64,000 nt of DNA, from positions 124,001-188,000 of the forward strand of contig NZ_JACHCI010000011.1 of NCBI RefSeq assembly GCF_014200675.1, given 5' to 3'. Below are positions 54,044 through 62,710 of this stretch, piece after piece. The notes under the pieces are model-generated. The model ran no database searches. It was not told where the DNA came from and was given only the letters and a program-made list of their open reading frames with translations. The stretch is from Janthinobacterium saanense (GTDB taxonomy: Bacteria; Pseudomonadota; Gammaproteobacteria; Burkholderiales; Burkholderiaceae_D). Numbering within the stretch: the stretch's first letter is position 1; the number at the start of each line of letters is the position of its first letter. A program made the translations under genes and the position numbers.

Positions 54044-54088
54044 CGTGATCTCCTTGAGGGTTATGGCTATTCATAGTGTGCCAGGCAT

Positions 54089-54655
54089 TCAGGCTGCCTG
54101 ACGATGGCGGCGGTCTGCTTGCGCCAGGTCAAATAAGGTCTGCAATTGCGCCTGGCCATATACCCAGTCACCAAGTCTGGACTCGGCATTGATATGGCCC
54201 AGGGCGCCGCCATCAATATACTTGCAATTCCAGCGCCGCGCCCACTGCGCTGCATGTTCAGAGCTCATCCACGGATCAGTCTGGCTGGCGATCAAAATAC
54301 CGGGACAAGGCAAACGCTTGTGCGGCAAGGCCTTGGCCACGCCGAACTTGTCGGGATCGGCCGGCCCCACCAGCAACACGCCGGCCACGCCCTCTCCATC
54401 GCGCGCCAGGCTGTGGGCGGTGGTCAGGCAGCCGAAGCTGTGGGCCACGATCAGGGTCGGACGCGAGTCTTGCCGCCGCACCTGGTCCAGGCGCGCCGAC
54501 CAGGCTGCCAGGTCCGGCGTTTCCCAGTCATCCTGCTCGACCCGCTCGAATTGCGGATACAGGCGCTGCCAGCGGCTTTGCCAATGCTCGGGCCCGCTGT
54601 TATGCAAGCCCGGCACGATCAAGACCCGGTAATCCGAAAAGCTGCGCAGCGCCAT
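54089..54655 (-). CDS. RBBP9/YdeN family alpha/beta hydrolase
   Basis: Serine hydrolase of 188 residues. The N-terminal VLIVPGLHNSGPEHWQSRW is the family hallmark, the nucleophile is in VAHSFGCLTT (Ser), and the Asp and His lie in SQTDPWMSS and GGALGHINAESRLGDW. The start MALRSF follows AAGGA seven bases upstream; an ATG five codons earlier would place that sequence inside the gene. It lies between sbp and the peroxiredoxin gene. Substrate unknown. Confidence 0.9.
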   Translation of the reverse strand: MALRSFSDYRVLIVPGLHNSGPEHWQSRWQRLYPQFERVEQDDWETPDLAAWSARLDQVRRQDSRPTLIVAHSFGCLTTAHSLARDGEGVAGVLLVGPADPDKFGVAKALPHKRLPCPGILIASQTDPWMSSEHAAQWARRWNCKYIDGGALGHINAESRLGDWVYGQAQLQTLFDLAQADRRHRQAA

Positions 54656-54720
54656 GATGGTTTCCTTCAATCAGTATGTTCTGGCAAGCGTCAGCGCTTG
54701 CCATCGAATATGACCCCGTC

Positions 54721-55725
54721 TTATTTCGGTTGGTAGATCTGGTCAAAGATGCCGCCATCGGCAAAGTGCGCTTTTTGCGCGGCAGTCCAGCCGCCCGCCA
54801 CTTGCTCGATGGTGAACAGGTTCACCTTGGCAAACTGGTTCGCGTATTTCTTGGCTGCTTTTTCGGTGGCAGGACGGTAATAGTTCTTGGCGATGATGTC
54901 TTGCGCTTCATCCGTGTACAGATAGTTCAGGTAAGCCTCGGCCACCTTGCGCGTACCGTGCTTGTCGGCAAACTTGTCGACCACGGCCACCGGTGGTTCA
55001 GCCAGGATGCTGACGGACGGCGTGATGATGTCGAACTTGGTCGGACCCAGTTCCTTGACGGCCAGGTAAGCTTCGTTTTCCCAGGCGATCAGCACGTCGC
55101 CGATGCCGCGTTCCACAAAGGTAGTGGTGGCGCCGCGCGCACCGGAGTCGAGCACCGGCACGTTTTTATACAGTTTGCCGAGGAATTCCTTGGCCTTGGC
55201 TTCGTTGCCGCCCGGTTGGCGCAAAGCATAACCCCAGGCTGCCAGATGATTCCAGCGGGCGCCGCCCGAGGTTTTCGGATTCGGCGTGATGACGGACACC
55301 CCCGGCTTGATCAGATCATTCCAGTCCTTGATGCCTTTCGGGTTGCCCTTGCGCACCAGAAACACGATGGTCGAAGTGTATGGCGAGCTATTGTGCGCCA
55401 GTTTCTTTTGCCAGTCGGGGGCCAGCAATTTGTGATCGGCCAGCGCATCGATGTCGTAGGCCAGGGCCAGGGTCACCACGTCCGCTTCCAGGCCGTCGAT
55501 CACGGCGCGCGCCTGCTTGCCCGAACCACCGTGCGACTGTTTGATCTTGACGTTGTCGCCCGTCTTGGCTTTCCATTCCTTGGCAAACGCCGTGTTCACA
55601 TCCTGGTACAGCTCGCGTGTTGGATCGTACGAGACGTTGAGCAGGGTGATATCGGCAGCTTGTGCGGTTTGCAAGAGCGCAAACGCGCTGATGGCAGCAG
55701 CCATGATGATTTTTTTCGACAGCAT
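54721..55725 (-). CDS. sbp: Sulfate ABC transporter substrate-binding protein
   Basis: Periplasmic sulfate-binding protein of 334 residues with a signal peptide (about 1-23, [20 protein letters not shown], cut after AQA). Conserved ligand-site stretches are [36 protein letters not shown], and [17 protein letters not shown]. It is 1.5 kb upstream of cysT on the same strand, with a hydrolase and a peroxiredoxin between. The 145-base gap upstream should carry its promoter. Confidence 0.96.
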   Translation of the reverse strand: MLSKKIIMAAAISAFALLQTAQAADITLLNVSYDPTRELYQDVNTAFAKEWKAKTGDNVKIKQSHGGSGKQARAVIDGLEADVVTLALAYDIDALADHKLLAPDWQKKLAHNSSPYTSTIVFLVRKGNPKGIKDWNDLIKPGVSVITPNPKTSGGARWNHLAAWGYALRQPGGNEAKAKEFLGKLYKNVPVLDSGARGATTTFVERGIGDVLIAWENEAYLAVKELGPTKFDIITPSVSILAEPPVAVVDKFADKHGTRKVAEAYLNYLYTDEAQDIIAKNYYRPATEKAAKKYANQFAKVNLFTIEQVAGGWTAAQKAHFADGGIFDQIYQPK

Positions 55726-55870
55726 CTAAGATCCCCGTGTGGTTGAACTTTCAGAACCACCAGATTACGGCGCATCGCTAAGAAAGAGAACGAAGCGTTT
55801 CGGCATTTTATATGCGATTTACGCATATGGCTGGCGCACAAAGGGAGTTTGCGACGTTATCGAAAAGATT

Positions 55871-56254
55871 TTAATAATAGCGGTTGAACAAGACCACGGC
55901 CCAGGTGGCGAACGCCAGCAGGCAAGTCAGCAGTACAGCCGCGCTGCCGAAATCCTTGGCGTTCTTGGACAGCGGATGGCGTTCCAGAGAAATACGGTCG
56001 ACCACCGCTTCCAGCGCGGAATTGATTAATTCCACGATCAGCACCAGCAGCAGCACGCCGATCAGCACCAGTTTCTCGAAGGCAGAAATGCCCAGCAGCA
56101 GCGCGATCACCGTGCCGGCGACAAACAGCCCCAGCTCCTGGCGGAACGCATGTTCATGGCGCCAGGCCGACTTCAAGCCGTCCAGCGAATAGCAGAAGGC
56201 GGAAAAGATACGCTTCAAGCCACTTTTACTCTTGAATTCATTGACTGGTTGCAT
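55871..56254 (-). CDS. dgkA: Diacylglycerol kinase
   Basis: Integral membrane kinase of 127 residues phosphorylating diacylglycerol to phosphatidate in lipid recycling. Motifs are AWRHEHAFRQEL near residue 30 and VELINSALEAVVDRIS with the catalytic Glu, followed by LSKNAKDFGSAAVLL. Three hydrophobic helices are visible. It is a single gene between sbp and the divergent IclR gene. Confidence 0.94.
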   Translation of the reverse strand: MQPVNEFKSKSGLKRIFSAFCYSLDGLKSAWRHEHAFRQELGLFVAGTVIALLLGISAFEKLVLIGVLLLVLIVELINSALEAVVDRISLERHPLSKNAKDFGSAAVLLTCLLAFATWAVVLFNRYY

Positions 56255-56343
56255 GGTATTTGTAGTTTTCCATTTTCCGTGTGGCGGACATTATGCATGG
56301 CAAGCATGGAGTGTGGCAGTTTTTGCTTACTCATCTCGCAAGG

Positions 56344-56391
56344 TTGCACTATTTTTTCACATTATGGTATAAATATGCATGAATACTGCAT
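56344..56391 (+). promoter_or_regulatory. Promoter and possible operator of the IclR gene
   Basis: TTGCAC (56344-56349), an 18-base spacer and TATAAA (56368-56373) make a plausible promoter. An inverted repeat ATGCA-N7-TGCAT (56375-56391) covers the expected start of transcription, fitting autoregulation. Confidence 0.4.
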
Positions 56392-56406
56392 TGCACCAAA
56401 TCCATC

Positions 56407-57186
56407 ATGAAAATTGAGCCCGTCGCACCCCAGAAGACGACGATCCAGGTCATCGAACGCATGGTCGCCCTGCTCGACGCCCTGGCAAAATATTCAGACC
56501 CGGTCAGCTTGAAGGAATTATCCAAGGTATCGGGCCTGCACCCGTCAACGGCGCACCGCATCCTGAACGATATGGTGCTGACGCGTTTTGTCGACCGCAT
56601 CGAACCGGGCACGTATCGCCTGGGCATGCGCCTGCTGGAATTGGGCAATGTGGTAAAAAGCCGCCTCAGCGTGCGCGAAGCGGCGCTGGACTTCATGCGC
56701 CAGTTGCATAAAAAGACCCAGCAAACGATTAACTTGTCGGTGCGCCAGGGCGATGAAATCGTCTACATCGACCGGGCCTTTTCCGAGCGTTCGGGCATGC
56801 AGGTGGTGCGCGCCATCGGCGGACGCGGCCCGCTGCACCTGACCTCGACAGGCAAGCTCTTCCTGTCCGTCGATGAACCGAAAGCCATCCGCGCCTACGC
56901 CACGCGCACGGGCCTGGCCGGACACAACAAGAATTCCATCACGGATTTGCACAAGCTGGAACGCGAACTGAGTTTGGTGCGCGAAAACGGTTATGCGCGC
57001 GATAATGAAGAGCTGGAACTGGGTGTGCGCTGCATGGCGGCCGGCATCCGCGACGACTCAGGCAAGCTGATCGCAGGCCTGTCGATTTCCGCCCCGGCCG
57101 ACCGCTTGCAGGATGAGTGGCTGGAAGACCTGGTGGATACAGCCCACCAGATTTCCGTCACTCTGGGATTTATTCCTCACGACTAA
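56407..57186 (+). CDS. IclR-family transcriptional regulator
   Basis: Regulator of 259 residues with the N-terminal winged helix (LKELSKVSGLHPSTAHRIL, about 35-53) and the IclR effector domain (about 85-255; GPLHLTSTGKLFLS, CMAAGIRDDSGKLIAGLSIS). IclR proteins usually repress catabolic genes, but no such gene adjoins, so its targets are elsewhere. It ends 11 bases from the convergent pbpG-like stop. Confidence 0.93.
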   Translation: MKIEPVAPQKTTIQVIERMVALLDALAKYSDPVSLKELSKVSGLHPSTAHRILNDMVLTRFVDRIEPGTYRLGMRLLELGNVVKSRLSVREAALDFMRQLHKKTQQTINLSVRQGDEIVYIDRAFSERSGMQVVRAIGGRGPLHLTSTGKLFLSVDEPKAIRAYATRTGLAGHNKNSITDLHKLERELSLVRENGYARDNEELELGVRCMAAGIRDDSGKLIAGLSISAPADRLQDEWLEDLVDTAHQISVTLGFIPHD

Positions 57187-57197
57187 GCGGCTCGCCC

Positions 57198-58283
57198 TTA
57201 GCCGCCAGGCAAGCTCATATTGATGTTGGCGGGTTTCAGGGCTTCCAGCCATTTGCGCATGCGGCCTGCATCGGCCGTACGCGACTGTTTCCCTTTGGAA
57301 TCAAGAAAAACCATGATCACGGAGCGGCCTTCGATCACCGCCTGCATCATCAAACAGCGCCCTGCTTCGTTAATGAAACCCGTTTTCTGCAAGCCGATTT
57401 CCCAGCCGGGATTGGCCACCAGATGATTGGTGTTGCCAAACTGCATGGGGTGGCCGCTGGCTTCGACGATGGCTTTCGGATCGGTAGAGTATTGGCGCAG
57501 CAAGGGTTGCTGGAAGGCAGCCATGGCCAGCTTGGCCAGATCATGCGCGCTGGCCACGTTCATCTTTGACAAACCGCTGGAATCGACATAATGCGTATCC
57601 ATCATGCCCAGCTGGCGTGCTTTGGCGTTCATGGCGTCGACAAAAGCGGGCAAGCCGCCCGGATAATTGCGGCCCAGCGCAGAAGCGGCGCGGTTTTCCG
57701 AACTCATCAGGGCGATGTGCAGCATATTGGCGCGTGTCAATTGCGAGCCGACCTTCAGGCGTGAACTGCTGAACTTGGCGCGGTCGACATCGTCATCCGT
57801 CACCGTCAGCACTTCATCCATGTCCTGATGGGCTTCGACTACCACCAGGCCCGTCATCATCTTGGTGATGGAGGCTATCGGCAGGGCCACATTGGAATTC
57901 TTTTCAAACAGCACTTCCGCATTGGCCTGGTCCAGCACCAGCGCCACGCTGGACTTCAAGTCCAGCGGATCGCGCGTCAGGTTCAAGCCCGCCAGGTCGC
58001 CCATGGTGGGGATCGGTGCGGCCATCGCTACGGCGGCGCTGCTGACTTTTTGATACACGACCTTGCGCTTGCCATGCACGGTGATCACGCGGCGCACGGT
58101 TTTTTCACGCGGTGCGGCAGCCGTGCTGTGTGCGCCCTTGCGCAGCACGACTTTGACTTTCTTGGGTTGTTTCTTGGAAACTGAGGATTTGCTGTTCGCG
58201 TCCTTGGCGTACACGACCGCAGCCGGCGCCAGCGCAAACAGCAGGGACGCCAATACTCCCAGAGCAAGTTTAAACTTAGCCAT
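57198..58283 (-). CDS. pbpG: D-alanyl-D-alanine endopeptidase, PbpG-like (S11)
   Basis: Penicillin-binding protein of the S11 family, 361 residues, with a signal peptide (about 1-27) and a Lys/Arg-rich linker to about 85. The three active-site motifs are SITKMMT (SxxK), SSENRAA (SxN) and LQKTGFIN (KTG). It cuts peptidoglycan cross-links, as PBP7. The C-terminus ends shortly after the domain, so no membrane-anchor helix is present. Confidence 0.93.
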   Translation of the reverse strand: MAKFKLALGVLASLLFALAPAAVVYAKDANSKSSVSKKQPKKVKVVLRKGAHSTAAAPREKTVRRVITVHGKRKVVYQKVSSAAVAMAAPIPTMGDLAGLNLTRDPLDLKSSVALVLDQANAEVLFEKNSNVALPIASITKMMTGLVVVEAHQDMDEVLTVTDDDVDRAKFSSSRLKVGSQLTRANMLHIALMSSENRAASALGRNYPGGLPAFVDAMNAKARQLGMMDTHYVDSSGLSKMNVASAHDLAKLAMAAFQQPLLRQYSTDPKAIVEASGHPMQFGNTNHLVANPGWEIGLQKTGFINEAGRCLMMQAVIEGRSVIMVFLDSKGKQSRTADAGRMRKWLEALKPANINMSLPGG

Positions 58284-58401
58284 TCAATAATTCCCCATGA
58301 AGCTGTTGCATTATTGCAGTGTAGCGAAATGTAGAGTAATCGCAAGCCAATTTAACAGTTGAAACAGTATTAATTGCGTTGATGGAATAAAAATCGTTGG
58401 T

Positions 58402-58452
58402 GATGAGCAAACAGGCTCATCCTTAGACAGCGGTTTTCTTGTGCAAACCGCT
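58402..58452. repeat. Pair of hairpins downstream of the nitroreductase gene
   Basis: GATGAGC/GCTCATC (58402-58408, 58415-58421) and AGCGGTTT/AAACCGCT (58429-58436, 58445-58452) lie between the nitroreductase stop and pbpG. The second may end the nitroreductase transcript on the minus strand, although its T tract is poor. Confidence 0.4.
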
Positions 58453-58469
58453 GGATTTTCTCTTCTTTT

Positions 58470-59183
58470 TTATTCTTCGAAGAATTTAACAAAGCCAGGC
58501 AAGGCCTCGCGTTCCGTGGTCAAACGGTTCTCCACCTTGGCTGGATCGGCATAACCCAAGGCCATGCCGCAGACCACCATTTCACTGGCAGGGATGTTTA
58601 GCTCATCGCTGATGATGTCGTGGTAATGAATGAAAGCCGCTTGCGGGCAGGTGTCGAGACCACGGGCGCGGGCGGCCAGCATGATGTTTTGCAAGAACAT
58701 GCCGTAATCGAGCCAGGAGCCCTGCTCGAGCACCCGGTCGATTGTAAAGATCAAGCCGACGGGCGCGTCGAAAAACTGGAAATTGCGCCCGTGCTGGGCT
58801 GCCATGCCGGCCGTGTCGCCCCGCTCCAGCCCCAGCAGCTGATACAGGTCCAGGCCGATCTTGCGGCGGCGTTCGATAAACGGCGCCGTCCACTGGCGCG
58901 GGTAATAGGTATAGGAAGCCGTGCGCGCCGGGGCTTCAGCCTCTTTCGGTGCAGCATAGGCCGCCAGGATGCGGCGCGACAAACGCTGGCGCGCCTCGCC
59001 AGACACCACATAGACTTTCCAGGGCTGCATATTGGCGCCCGAAGGCGCACGCGCCGCCACTTCCAGGAGGCGCTCCAGGTCGGCGCGTGGCACCGCATCC
59101 GGTAAAAAGGCGCGGATCGAGCGGCGCGACAAAATGGCTGCATCAACAAAGTGCTGCTGTTCTGGTGTTTGCTTGTTTTCCAA
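58470..59183 (-). CDS. Nitroreductase-family flavoprotein
   Basis: Nitroreductase of 237 residues starting at TTG, six bases after AGGAGAG. The FMN-binding motif RRSIRAFLPDAV and PSGANMQPWKVYVV are typical, as is the C-terminal GMALGYADPAKVEN. It may reduce nitroaromatics or quinones; the natural substrate is unknown. Downstream of the DMT transporter by 42 bases on the same strand. Confidence 0.9.
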   Translation of the reverse strand: MENKQTPEQQHFVDAAILSRRSIRAFLPDAVPRADLERLLEVAARAPSGANMQPWKVYVVSGEARQRLSRRILAAYAAPKEAEAPARTASYTYYPRQWTAPFIERRRKIGLDLYQLLGLERGDTAGMAAQHGRNFQFFDAPVGLIFTIDRVLEQGSWLDYGMFLQNIMLAARARGLDTCPQAAFIHYHDIISDELNIPASEMVVCGMALGYADPAKVENRLTTEREALPGFVKFFEE

Positions 59184-59225
59184 CTGACTCTCCTGCTTTA
59201 TTTACTATTTGATATTTTCTATTTG

Positions 59226-60137
59226 CTACTTCTTGACAACAAAAATCACACCGACCACGGCCACCAGCATGCCGGCGACGCCCAGCATATTAAACGCTTC
59301 GCCAAACATCAACCAAGCCATCACGGCCGTCGTTGGTGGCGTCAGGTACAGCAAACCAGTCACTTTGGTAGCGTCGCTGCGGCGTATCAGCGCAAACAGC
59401 AGAAAGATGGCGCCTATCGACAGCACCAGCACCGACCACAGCAAGGCGCCGATAAAGTTGGCCGTCCATTGCACCTGGCTGAAATGCCAATCCAGCCCTT
59501 CGACATACCAGGCGAATGGCAGCACGACGATGATCGAGGCGCTAAATTGCACCACGGTGCCGGTACGCAAGTCAAAGTGGGGACAATGGCGCTTTTGATA
59601 CATGGTGCCGGCCGTCATCGACAGCAAGGCAAATACGCACAGCAGCAGACTTTCCGCCGTCAATCCCACCAGATTGATCTTGGCGTACACCACCAGGGCC
59701 ACGCCCAGCAAGCCGAAAGCCAGGCCCAGCCATTGACGCGGACGCACCGATTCGCCGATCAAGGGCGCGGCGCAAGCCGTCAATACCGGCTGCATGCCCA
59801 CGATCAAGGCGCTCAAGCCGGCCGGCATGCCCAGCTTGATGGCGCACCACACGCCAGCCAGGTAACCGGCCTGCATCAATACACCGGCCACGGCGATCTG
59901 GCGGAACTTTCCAACCGGCCAGGGCGCGCGCAAGACCAGCACCAGCGGCAGCAAAATCACCAGGACACCCAGAAAACGCAGCAGCAAAAAGGTCAGCGGC
60001 GGTGCATATGGCAAGCCGAACTTGGCGACGATAAAGCCTGTGCTCCATAACAAGACGAAGAAAGCGGGCAAGGCCATGGGCGCCAAGGTGGCAGGAAAAG
60101 ACGTGCTGGCGCCAGCGGCAGTGGGAGGTAGGGACAT
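59226..60137 (-). CDS. DMT-superfamily transporter (EamA family)
   Basis: Membrane protein of 303 residues with ten helices in two EamA repeats. The N-terminal LWSTGFIVAKFGLPYAPPLTFLLLR is the usual DMT helix 1-2, and the second repeat begins about 155. It precedes the nitroreductase gene by 42 bases, probably on one transcript. The substrate, probably a metabolite exported from the cell, is unknown. Confidence 0.9.
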   Translation of the reverse strand: MSLPPTAAGASTSFPATLAPMALPAFFVLLWSTGFIVAKFGLPYAPPLTFLLLRFLGVLVILLPLVLVLRAPWPVGKFRQIAVAGVLMQAGYLAGVWCAIKLGMPAGLSALIVGMQPVLTACAAPLIGESVRPRQWLGLAFGLLGVALVVYAKINLVGLTAESLLLCVFALLSMTAGTMYQKRHCPHFDLRTGTVVQFSASIIVVLPFAWYVEGLDWHFSQVQWTANFIGALLWSVLVLSIGAIFLLFALIRRSDATKVTGLLYLTPPTTAVMAWLMFGEAFNMLGVAGMLVAVVGVIFVVKK

Positions 60138-60491
60138 GGCTACAATTCAAGAAGGTGCGCTGCACCAGCGCGTGGCGCCAGTGTGGGAAACAAAGTCTAG
60201 CATGCGAGGCTGCGCCTGCCCTCAAGTCCGGCCTGCCGGGATAGTTTTTCAGTAAATAATGTACAACATGGAATCAAATATTTTTCTTTAGAAACAAGGC
60301 TTTTGATGCAAATCTATTCAATTGTTGCATCGCACAAAATTCGCTTGACTTAACTTTTTTAAACCGTAGAATAGGGTTTGTTGCGTTGCACAATTCTTGT
60401 TCAGCTTGAAATTCAGAAGCCTCTGCTTTCCAACCGGTCCCCGGTCTACGCAGCATCTAATTAACCAGATTTTAATATTTTGGAGATTTAC
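60138..60491 (+). promoter_or_regulatory. Phasin promoter with two candidate PhaR operators
   Basis: This 354-base gap holds a promoter TTGACT (60345-60350), 16 bases, TAGAAT (60367-60372). Two 16-base direct repeats, TTGTTGCATCGCACAA (60322-60337) and TTGTTGCGTTGCACAA (60378-60393), differ at two bases and lie just upstream of the -35 and at the expected transcription start. Each contains TGC-N3-GCA, the core reported for PhaR sites. GGAG precedes the phasin ATG. Confidence 0.6.
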
Positions 60492-61058
60492 ATGTTTTCA
60501 ATCCCTGAGCAGTTTTCGTCCGCTACCAAAGCCAACCTGGAAGCCCAATTCAACCTGTTCTCGTCGCTGACGGGCAAGGCCTTCGAAGGTATCGAAAAAA
60601 TCATCGAACTGAACCTGACGGCAGCCAAAGCTACCCTGGAAGAAACGACTGCCGCCACCAAGCAATTGCTGGCAGCCAAAGATCCACAAGAATTTTTCTC
60701 GCTGAGCGCCGCTCAAGCCCAGCCTAGCGCTGAAAAAGCCATCGCTTACGGCCGTCACCTGGCAGCGATCACGTCCGGCACCCAGGCTGAGTTCAGCAAG
60801 GCTGCTGAATCGCAAATAGCCGAAACGAACCGCAAAGTCATCTCGCTGGTCGAAGAAGTCAGCAAAAACGCGCCAGCCGGCTCGGAAAACGCTGTCGCCA
60901 TCTTCAAAACCGCGATCGGCAACGCCAACGCAGGCTACGAGCAATTCTCGAAAACCAGCAAGCAAGCTGTTGAAACCATCGAAGCCAACCTGGCATCGGC
61001 CGTGAACCAGTTCACGCAAGCTGCTGAAAAAGTCGTGCCACGCGCAGCCAGCAAGTAA
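60492..61058 (+). CDS. phaP: Phasin family protein (PHA granule coat)
   Basis: Phasin of 188 residues, coating polyhydroxyalkanoate granules. The N-terminal [20 protein letters not shown] and the mostly helical Ala/Lys/Glu body ([35 protein letters not shown]) are typical of betaproteobacterial phasins. Start after GGAG (60482-60485). The codon use is highly biased, as expected for an abundant protein. The gene has its own promoter and terminator. Confidence 0.95.
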   Translation: MFSIPEQFSSATKANLEAQFNLFSSLTGKAFEGIEKIIELNLTAAKATLEETTAATKQLLAAKDPQEFFSLSAAQAQPSAEKAIAYGRHLAAITSGTQAEFSKAAESQIAETNRKVISLVEEVSKNAPAGSENAVAIFKTAIGNANAGYEQFSKTSKQAVETIEANLASAVNQFTQAAEKVVPRAASK

Positions 61059-61068
61059 TTGTTAGTAC

Positions 61069-61163
61069 GGACCGTCCTTGACGGTCCCGCAAGCCTCCTC
61101 CTGGCATCCTTCCGTACTCCCCCACGGATGCCATTATGCCCCGGTCCCGCCGGGGCATTTTTT
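61069..61163 (+). terminator. Phasin 3' hairpins and terminator
   Basis: Three hairpins follow the phasin stop: GGACCGTC-CTT-GACGGTCC (61069-61087), TGGCATCC/GGATGCCA (61102-61109, 61126-61133), and the terminator TGCCCCGG/CCGGGGCA (61137-61144, 61150-61157) followed by six T. The middle arms are the same eight bases as in the exbD gap at 18220-18246. Confidence 0.8.
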
Positions 61164-61191
61164 ATGGGCCGCCTGGTTTATTTGCCCCGTT

Positions 61192-61914
61192 TTATTCGCC
61201 CAGATAGGCTGCCTTGATCCTGGGATCATCGAGCATGTCGGCCGCGTTGCCTGTCATGGTGATCAAGCCGGTGTCCATCACATAAGCCCGATGCGCCGCC
61301 TGCAAGGCCAGACGGGCATTCTGTTCGACCAGCAAGATGGTGATGCCCTCGCTCGATACCTTGCGTATCACTTCGAAGATTTTCTCGACCATGATGGGCG
61401 ACAAGCCCATCGATGGCTCGTCGAGCAGCAGCAAGGTCGGGTGGCACATCAGCGCGCGCGCCATGGCCAGCATCTGCTGCTCGCCGCCCGACAGGGTGCC
61501 GGCCATCTGCGCCGCCCTTTCTTTCAGGCGGGGAAACACGCTGAACCACTTGTCGATATCGGCCTCGATACCGGCCTTGTCCGAACGCGTATAGGCGCCC
61601 ATCATCAGGTTTTCCCGGATCGACATGCGTGTAAATACGCCCCGCCCTTCCGGCACCATCGCCAGCCGCCGTTCCACCAGCTGGAAGGACTGGCTGCCCT
61701 TGAGCGGCTGCCCCAGATAAGTAATCGTGCCGTCCACCTTGCAGGCCGGCAAAGTGCCAGTAATCGCTTTCAGCGTAGTCGTCTTGCCGGCGCCATTCGC
61801 GCCGATCAGGGCGATCAGTTCGCCCTGATTGACTTCCAGGTCGACGCCCTTGACGGCCTTGATGCCGCCGTAGGCGACTGTCAGGCCGGCGACCTTGAGT
61901 ACGGTGTTGCTCAT
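61192..61914 (-). CDS. livF: Branched-chain amino-acid ABC transporter ATP-binding protein LivF
   Basis: LivF of 240 residues: Walker A GANGAGKTT, signature LSGGEQQMLAMARAL, Walker B LLLDEPSMGLSP. The ATG overlaps the livG TGA by one base pair set (61911-61914), so translation is coupled. It is the last gene of livH-livM-livG-livF. Confidence 0.95.
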   Translation of the reverse strand: MSNTVLKVAGLTVAYGGIKAVKGVDLEVNQGELIALIGANGAGKTTTLKAITGTLPACKVDGTITYLGQPLKGSQSFQLVERRLAMVPEGRGVFTRMSIRENLMMGAYTRSDKAGIEADIDKWFSVFPRLKERAAQMAGTLSGGEQQMLAMARALMCHPTLLLLDEPSMGLSPIMVEKIFEVIRKVSSEGITILLVEQNARLALQAAHRAYVMDTGLITMTGNAADMLDDPRIKAAYLGE

Positions 61915-62699
61915 GCGTGCGATCCTCCCAGGTAAGCTTCGATCACGGCCTGGTTTTCTTGTATCTCGGCCGGCAAGCCTTCAGCGATGCGCTTGCCATA
62001 TTCCAGCACGGTGATGCGGTCGCACAGCCCCATCATCAGTTTCACGTCATGTTCGATCAAGAGCACGGTCTTGCCTTCCGCCTTGATTTTTACCAGCAAC
62101 TCGCGCAGGGCCAGTTTCTCCGTGGCATTCATGCCGGCTGCCGGTTCATCCAGGGCCAGCAAGACGGGATCGGTGGCCAGCGCGCGCGCAATTTCCAGGC
62201 GCCGCTGGTCGCCATACGACAAAAAGCGCGCGGTGCGGTTGGCAAAGCGGGCGATGCCGACAAAGTCCAGCAATTCCATGGCGCGCTGGCGTATCGCCGC
62301 CTCTTCCTGGCGCGCCGCCTTGTGCCGAAAGACGGCGCCGAACACGCCCTGGTGCGACCGCACGTGGCGCCCCACCATCACGTTTTCCAGCGCCGTCATG
62401 TCGCCGAACAAGCGGATATTCTGGAAGGTGCGGGCGATGCCCGCCTTGGCCACCTTGTGCGGCGCCGAGGGCGAATAGGGCTTGCCGGCCAGTTCAAAGG
62501 TGCCCGTATCGGGCTGGTACAAACCCGTGATGACGTTGAAGAAAGTCGTCTTGCCGGCGCCATTCGGGCCGATCAAGCCATAGATCTGGCCTTGCCGGAT
62601 CGTAATACCCACGTCGGTCAACGCCTGTAGGCCGCCGAAGCGCTTGTTCACGCCGGCAATATTGAGAATGATCTGTTCGCTCACTGTTATATGCTCCAT
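61911..62699 (-). CDS. livG: Branched-chain amino-acid ABC transporter ATP-binding protein LivG
   Basis: LivG of 262 residues: Walker A GPNGAGKTT, the family-specific GIARTFQNIRLF, signature LSYGDQRRLEIARAL and Walker B LLALDEPAAGMN. The start MEHITVSEQ is 11 bases after the livM stop; an upstream frame overlaps livM and is rejected. Confidence 0.95.
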   Translation of the reverse strand: MEHITVSEQIILNIAGVNKRFGGLQALTDVGITIRQGQIYGLIGPNGAGKTTFFNVITGLYQPDTGTFELAGKPYSPSAPHKVAKAGIARTFQNIRLFGDMTALENVMVGRHVRSHQGVFGAVFRHKAARQEEAAIRQRAMELLDFVGIARFANRTARFLSYGDQRRLEIARALATDPVLLALDEPAAGMNATEKLALRELLVKIKAEGKTVLLIEHDVKLMMGLCDRITVLEYGKRIAEGLPAEIQENQAVIEAYLGGSHA

Positions 62700-62710
62700 G
62701 ATCGTCAGGT

